DNA of 42,584 nt from NCBI RefSeq assembly GCF_003946085.1, contig NZ_RHOB01000021.1, positions 1 to 42,584 of the forward strand, in the 5' to 3' direction. The notes under the pieces were generated by a model. That model had not been told where the DNA came from. It saw nothing but the letters and a program-made list of their open reading frames with translations, and made no database searches. Positions within the stretch are counted from its first letter, which is position 1. Each line of letters begins with the position of its first letter. Below are positions 39,821 through 42,584 of the stretch, piece after piece. Position numbers and translations under genes: made by a program. Origin of the DNA: Levilactobacillus angrenensis. GTDB lineage: Bacteria; Bacillota; Bacilli; Lactobacillales; Lactobacillaceae.

Positions 39821-41677
39821 ATGACTAGGGTAATTAGCAAAATTGTGACGGCAAGTTTGAGTGCCATTTTATTAGTCGGACTCGCAGCACCAGTGCTGGC
39901 CCAAGCCGATGCGACGACGAATACTGTCACAACAACTAAACAGGCCAAAAGTGAAAGCGCTATTAAAATCAGTGCAGTTGAAACACCATACGCTTATTTC
40001 AGTACGACTAACGGTATAACACACTTGCCAATGTTAACCGGCTGGCCAACAAGCTTAACGGTTGACCAACTCAAAGATGACGACTACATGCAAAAGCTGC
40101 TGGCTAGTCATCCCATCGATAACACGTTAAATATTAATGACATCCGCGACAGCATGTTGACCATGGCCGAAACCGTGTCCAGTTATGATTTACAGAAGTC
40201 TTTCGTGGCTAACTCTCTTGACGCAGAGAATATTGACGTATCTGATACCGAATACGCTGATCAGATAACTCCTAGAACGATCATCAACCTTTGGATGACC
40301 AAAATGGTGATGATCACCAACCAAACCGGAACGATAGATCAAGCAGCAATGACGCAAGACTATGCGGAAAACATTATTCCAGAACTAAAGCGGTTGAATC
40401 TTCCTGAAGCCGCTATCAACAACTACAACCCGGCAGTCTATTCTGCAGAGAACTTTGAGGCCCACATCTGGCCAGTCTTCCAGCAAGCATACGATCAAAT
40501 TCTCGCCCAAGTCCCCAGCTTAGCTAAGTTATCTTCCACAGAGGTTCATAAACTCAATCCGGTGGAAAGTGCCAATGAACAAAAGAAACTCATGCTGGCC
40601 CCCACGAGCAATTACCTCACCAAGCTCTCAGATGGGTCTTACCGGCTAAGCGGTAGCGCGTTGACCCTATTCTCCTTCATCAGCACGGGCTTACCACCTG
40701 AGGTCACGCCGACCCCGACGCCAACGCCGACCCCAACACCCGCTAAGAGCCAACCGGTAACGGTCCACTATGTTGATGAGCAGGGACAAACGCTGGCACC
40801 CGATCAACTGTTGACCGGTGAATTGGGCGCCAGCTATCAGAGTGATGCCCTGGATATTCCGAGCTACACCCTGACAAAGGCCCCGACCAATGCCACGGGG
40901 AAATTTACCAGCGACGCACAGACGGTGACCTACGTTTACACTAAGCAAGTCGTGCAAATGGGGAGTGCCGCCGCCACCGTCAATCCCATCGCACCTAAGG
41001 GTACCGTCATCTACGCCACCAAGAAGATTGGCCTTTACCGCACGGCAACCTTTAGCAAGAAGCAATTGAAGCGTTGGTACGCCAAGAAGTCACGGACCAA
41101 CCGACCAATGTTTGTGGTCACCGGCTATGCCAAGTCCAAGAACGGGGTCAAACGCTACCACGTCAAGGACGTCAACCACCACAGCAAGACGGCCGGCAAG
41201 ACCGGTTACGTCACGACCAAGAGTGCCTACACCACGCCGATTTATTACGCTAAGAAGCACGCCAAAATCACGGTCATCAATCCGGCCGGGGTCAACGGCT
41301 ATGCCAAGCAGAATCTAACCAAGAAACGGGCGCACTACCGCCAAGGCCAAGTCCTGAAGGTTAAGCGCATCGTCCACCACAATTTGACGACTCGCTTCGT
41401 CTTGCGCAACGGCCAATACATCACGGCCAACAAGCAATTAGTCCAAGCTGGCAAGGTCCAAATGCCTAAGCGGATTCAAACTAAGCGCGCCATCAACCGT
41501 TACACCACGGCTAACCTGACCCGGAAGAATCGTCACATCGCCAAGAAGACGACGCTCAAGGTCACCGGCTGGGCTTATTCCAACGCCAACAACTTCAATA
41601 AGCGCGACACCCTCCGGTACCACGTGGCGGGCGGCTACGTAACAGCGAATAAACACTTGGTTCGGGGAATCAACTAG
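39821..41677 (+). CDS. Secreted surface protein with MucBP and DUF5776 regions
   Basis: 618 residues. Sec signal peptide (VISKIVTASLSAILLVGLAA, cleavage near AQA|DAT, residue 30). A unique helical region runs from 50 to 290. A (TP)n linker (PEVTPTPTPTPTPTPAK) leads to one MucBP domain (PVTVHYVDEQGQTLAPDQLL to TYVYTK, about 310-375). The C-terminal 230 Lys/Tyr-rich residues contain KGTVIYATKKIGLYRTATFS, then WYAKKSRTNRPMFVVTGYAK, typical of DUF5776, and further SLAP-like repeats ending GGYVTANKHLV. There is no LPXTG motif; retention is likely through the basic repeats. An AAAAGGGGTG ribosome site precedes the ATG. Possibly an adhesin. Confidence 0.88.
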   Translation: MTRVISKIVTASLSAILLVGLAAPVLAQADATTNTVTTTKQAKSESAIKISAVETPYAYFSTTNGITHLPMLTGWPTSLTVDQLKDDDYMQKLLASHPIDNTLNINDIRDSMLTMAETVSSYDLQKSFVANSLDAENIDVSDTEYADQITPRTIINLWMTKMVMITNQTGTIDQAAMTQDYAENIIPELKRLNLPEAAINNYNPAVYSAENFEAHIWPVFQQAYDQILAQVPSLAKLSSTEVHKLNPVESANEQKKLMLAPTSNYLTKLSDGSYRLSGSALTLFSFISTGLPPEVTPTPTPTPTPTPAKSQPVTVHYVDEQGQTLAPDQLLTGELGASYQSDALDIPSYTLTKAPTNATGKFTSDAQTVTYVYTKQVVQMGSAAATVNPIAPKGTVIYATKKIGLYRTATFSKKQLKRWYAKKSRTNRPMFVVTGYAKSKNGVKRYHVKDVNHHSKTAGKTGYVTTKSAYTTPIYYAKKHAKITVINPAGVNGYAKQNLTKKRAHYRQGQVLKVKRIVHHNLTTRFVLRNGQYITANKQLVQAGKVQMPKRIQTKRAINRYTTANLTRKNRHIAKKTTLKVTGWAYSNANNFNKRDTLRYHVAGGYVTANKHLVRGIN

Positions 41678-41740
41678 TGTTTTAGAAAAGAGAGTGGGGC
41701 AAAAAGCGGTTAGCTGGCGAACATTAAGTCAGTGCACAAA

Positions 41741-41768
41741 AAAGTCCGGGAGCAGTCTCGGGCTTTTT
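41741..41768 (+). terminator. Intrinsic terminator
   Basis: AGTCCGGGA and TCTCGGGCT arms with a GCAG loop are followed by TTTTT. Confidence 0.85.
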
Positions 41769-41869
41769 ATGTCATATCAACTCTAAGCAATTCTTTTAAC
41801 AAACGGCCAATAACTTCGTAAGTTTAAAATGTCATACGAACGTAAACAAAGGAAGGAAGGAATCCTATT

Positions 41870-42150
41870 ATGGCAACAATGACTCGCGACAAAACAGTTT
41901 CTGCTCGTGTCACAGCTGACATCAGCGACCGTGCCAAAAAAACTTAGAAAAGCAAGGTTTGACCCTCTCAGAATATATTCGTTTATCACTGGTTAAAGCC
42001 GCTAACAATGAAGTTCAATTAATCAGTTTTCTAGATTCACCCGAAGCATTAGCAGCTAAAAAAGACGCTAAGTCGGGACACACCGAGGATATTGGAACGG
42101 TTCACGACCTGGAAGATTGGTTAAATAACATTGACGAAACTAAAAATTAG
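41870..42150 (+). pseudogene. RelB/DinJ-family antitoxin, frameshifted at an A7 run
   Basis: GGAAGGAAGG precedes ATG 41870. The first frame reads MATMTRDKTVSARVTADISD, then RAKKT and stop. The second frame continues NLEKQGLTLSEYIRLSLVKA and runs to 42150, the ribbon-helix-helix and C-terminal tail of RelB/DinJ antitoxins. Adding one A to the run 41936-41942 restores RAKKNLEKQG exactly. Either the gene is inactivated by a homopolymer deletion or the base is a sequencing error. Confidence 0.75.
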
Positions 42151-42160
42151 GCAAACGTAG

Positions 42161-42457
42161 GCCTTCAAGCGTGAAATTAAGAAGCTTGGCAAGCAGCATT
42201 ATCCAGTGAGTCTAATTGCAACTTGTATTCAAGCAATCATCACCGATGATGATGCTGTAAAAAAACGAATACACGACCATGCGTTGCAAGGACAATGGAA
42301 AGGTTTTAGAGAGTTTCACCCCGCTCGCTTACAAAATCATGGCGGCCATTATGACGGTTGGATTGTCATTTACCAACTCAACCGAGATTTTTTAACGCTG
42401 ACGCTTGTCACCACGGGATCACATGAAGTTTTACGAATGGCAGATTGTAAAATTTAA
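42161..42457 (+). pseudogene. YafQ/RelE-superfamily toxin lacking an intact start
   Basis: The frame AFKREIKKLGKQHYPVSLIA, then DHALQGQWKGFREFHPARLQ and LVTTGSHEVLRMADCKI, ends at TAA 42455-42457. It matches YafQ-type mRNA interferases (HxLxGxWxGxRExHxxxD..L.Y...L.L...GSH). A stop lies immediately upstream (42158-42160). The expected first codons (KRRPS...) are in another frame, so the start has been lost by an indel. A GTG at 42206 could start only a truncated form. Confidence 0.7.
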
Positions 42458-42465
42458 ATTGAACA

Positions 42466-42584
42466 TTTAAGTGGACAGAAAAACCCATCAAGGTCTTTAA
42501 TGGTGTTACCACACAATCCATTAGAAAGAAGGACCTTGATGAGCACCACTATTTTATCATTCCAGAACCGTGTTGTCATTGAAA
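42466..42584 (+). mobile_element. Left end of an IS30-family-like insertion sequence (partial)
   Basis: AAGTGGACAGAAAAACCCA (from about 42469) resembles an IS end, followed by an ATCAAGGTC...GACCTTGAT inverted pair just before a transposase start. The element continues past the window edge, directly beyond the YafQ remnant. Confidence 0.5.
42539..42584 (+). CDS. IS30-family transposase, N-terminal 15 residues (partial)
   Basis: From ATG 42539 the frame reads MSTTILSFQNRVVIE. I recall this start (TILSFxNRVVIE) for lactobacillar IS30-family transposases, where it leads into the helix-turn-helix. AGAAGGACC is a reasonable ribosome site. The identification rests on very few residues. Confidence 0.5.
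   Translation, partial: MSTTILSFQNRVVIE

Noticed and set aside
41700-41740. A possible small RNA in AGTGGGGCAAAAAGCGG before the terminator at 41741
   Set aside because: No promoter is visible separate from the upstream gene; it is more simply the 3' untranslated end of that mRNA.

Overview
The window looks like chromosome of a heterofermentative lactobacillus of the genus Levilactobacillus, probably one of its GC-richer species. The main evidence is an S-layer protein whose N-terminal half closely resembles the L. brevis S-layer proteins. Large LPXTG proteins with KxYKxGKxW-type signal peptides, MucBP and DUF5776 domains, and a GC-rich housekeeping background agree. Taxonomy is inferred from recalled protein families, not from a search.

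Layout. 1-2.2 kb: the end of an ISL3-like IS and the S-layer gene, then a small remnant that may be a type I toxin locus. 2.2-8 kb: an unknown protein, a PLP aminotransferase, an AT-rich DarTG-type module, and a LysR regulator. 8-10.5 kb: a secreted cationic protein and a three-gene toxin-antitoxin-SecB-like chaperone operon. 10.5-16.5 kb: two tandem paralogous LRR/MucBP/LPXTG surface proteins. 16.8-19.5 kb: a competence-type sigma factor with DUF1659 and DUF2922 genes, then a secreted protein. 20-22.2 kb: a LexA-boxed Y-family polymerase operon. 23-26.2 kb: thiM-thiD-thiE under a TPP riboswitch. 26.2-31.2 kb: an SDR, a FetAB-like exporter, a 23S rRNA uridine methyltransferase and a DUF2628 protein. 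31.5-34 kb: a bacteriocin-accessory thioredoxin, a second SDR and a DUF368 lipid-carrier transporter. 34.2-39.5 kb: a HigBA-like module, glpK, an HhH-GPD glycosylase, a class-I amidotransferase and a YczE-like membrane protein. 39.8-42.6 kb: a secreted MucBP/DUF5776 protein, a decayed RelB/YafQ module and the start of an IS30-like element.

Two themes stand out. First, there are four type II-like toxin-antitoxin loci. The MqsR-type/HTH/SecB-like tripartite operon is intact. The other three carry frameshifts: darT is interrupted at a T TTT TTG heptamer, the HigB-like toxin has two disruptions, and both RelB and YafQ are disrupted. The housekeeping genes around them are open. The DarTG cassette also sits between two same-orientation copies of a promoter plus LysR-type box.

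Second, the intergenic spaces hold a family of GC-rich, strongly palindromic repeats (four copies, one inside the thi operon, one carrying a nested insertion) and a separate 167-bp element with 18-bp perfect terminal inverted repeats. Regulatory sites that could be read directly include a TPP riboswitch with terminator, a LexA box, a cre site before glpK, the S-layer promoter, and many intrinsic terminators.
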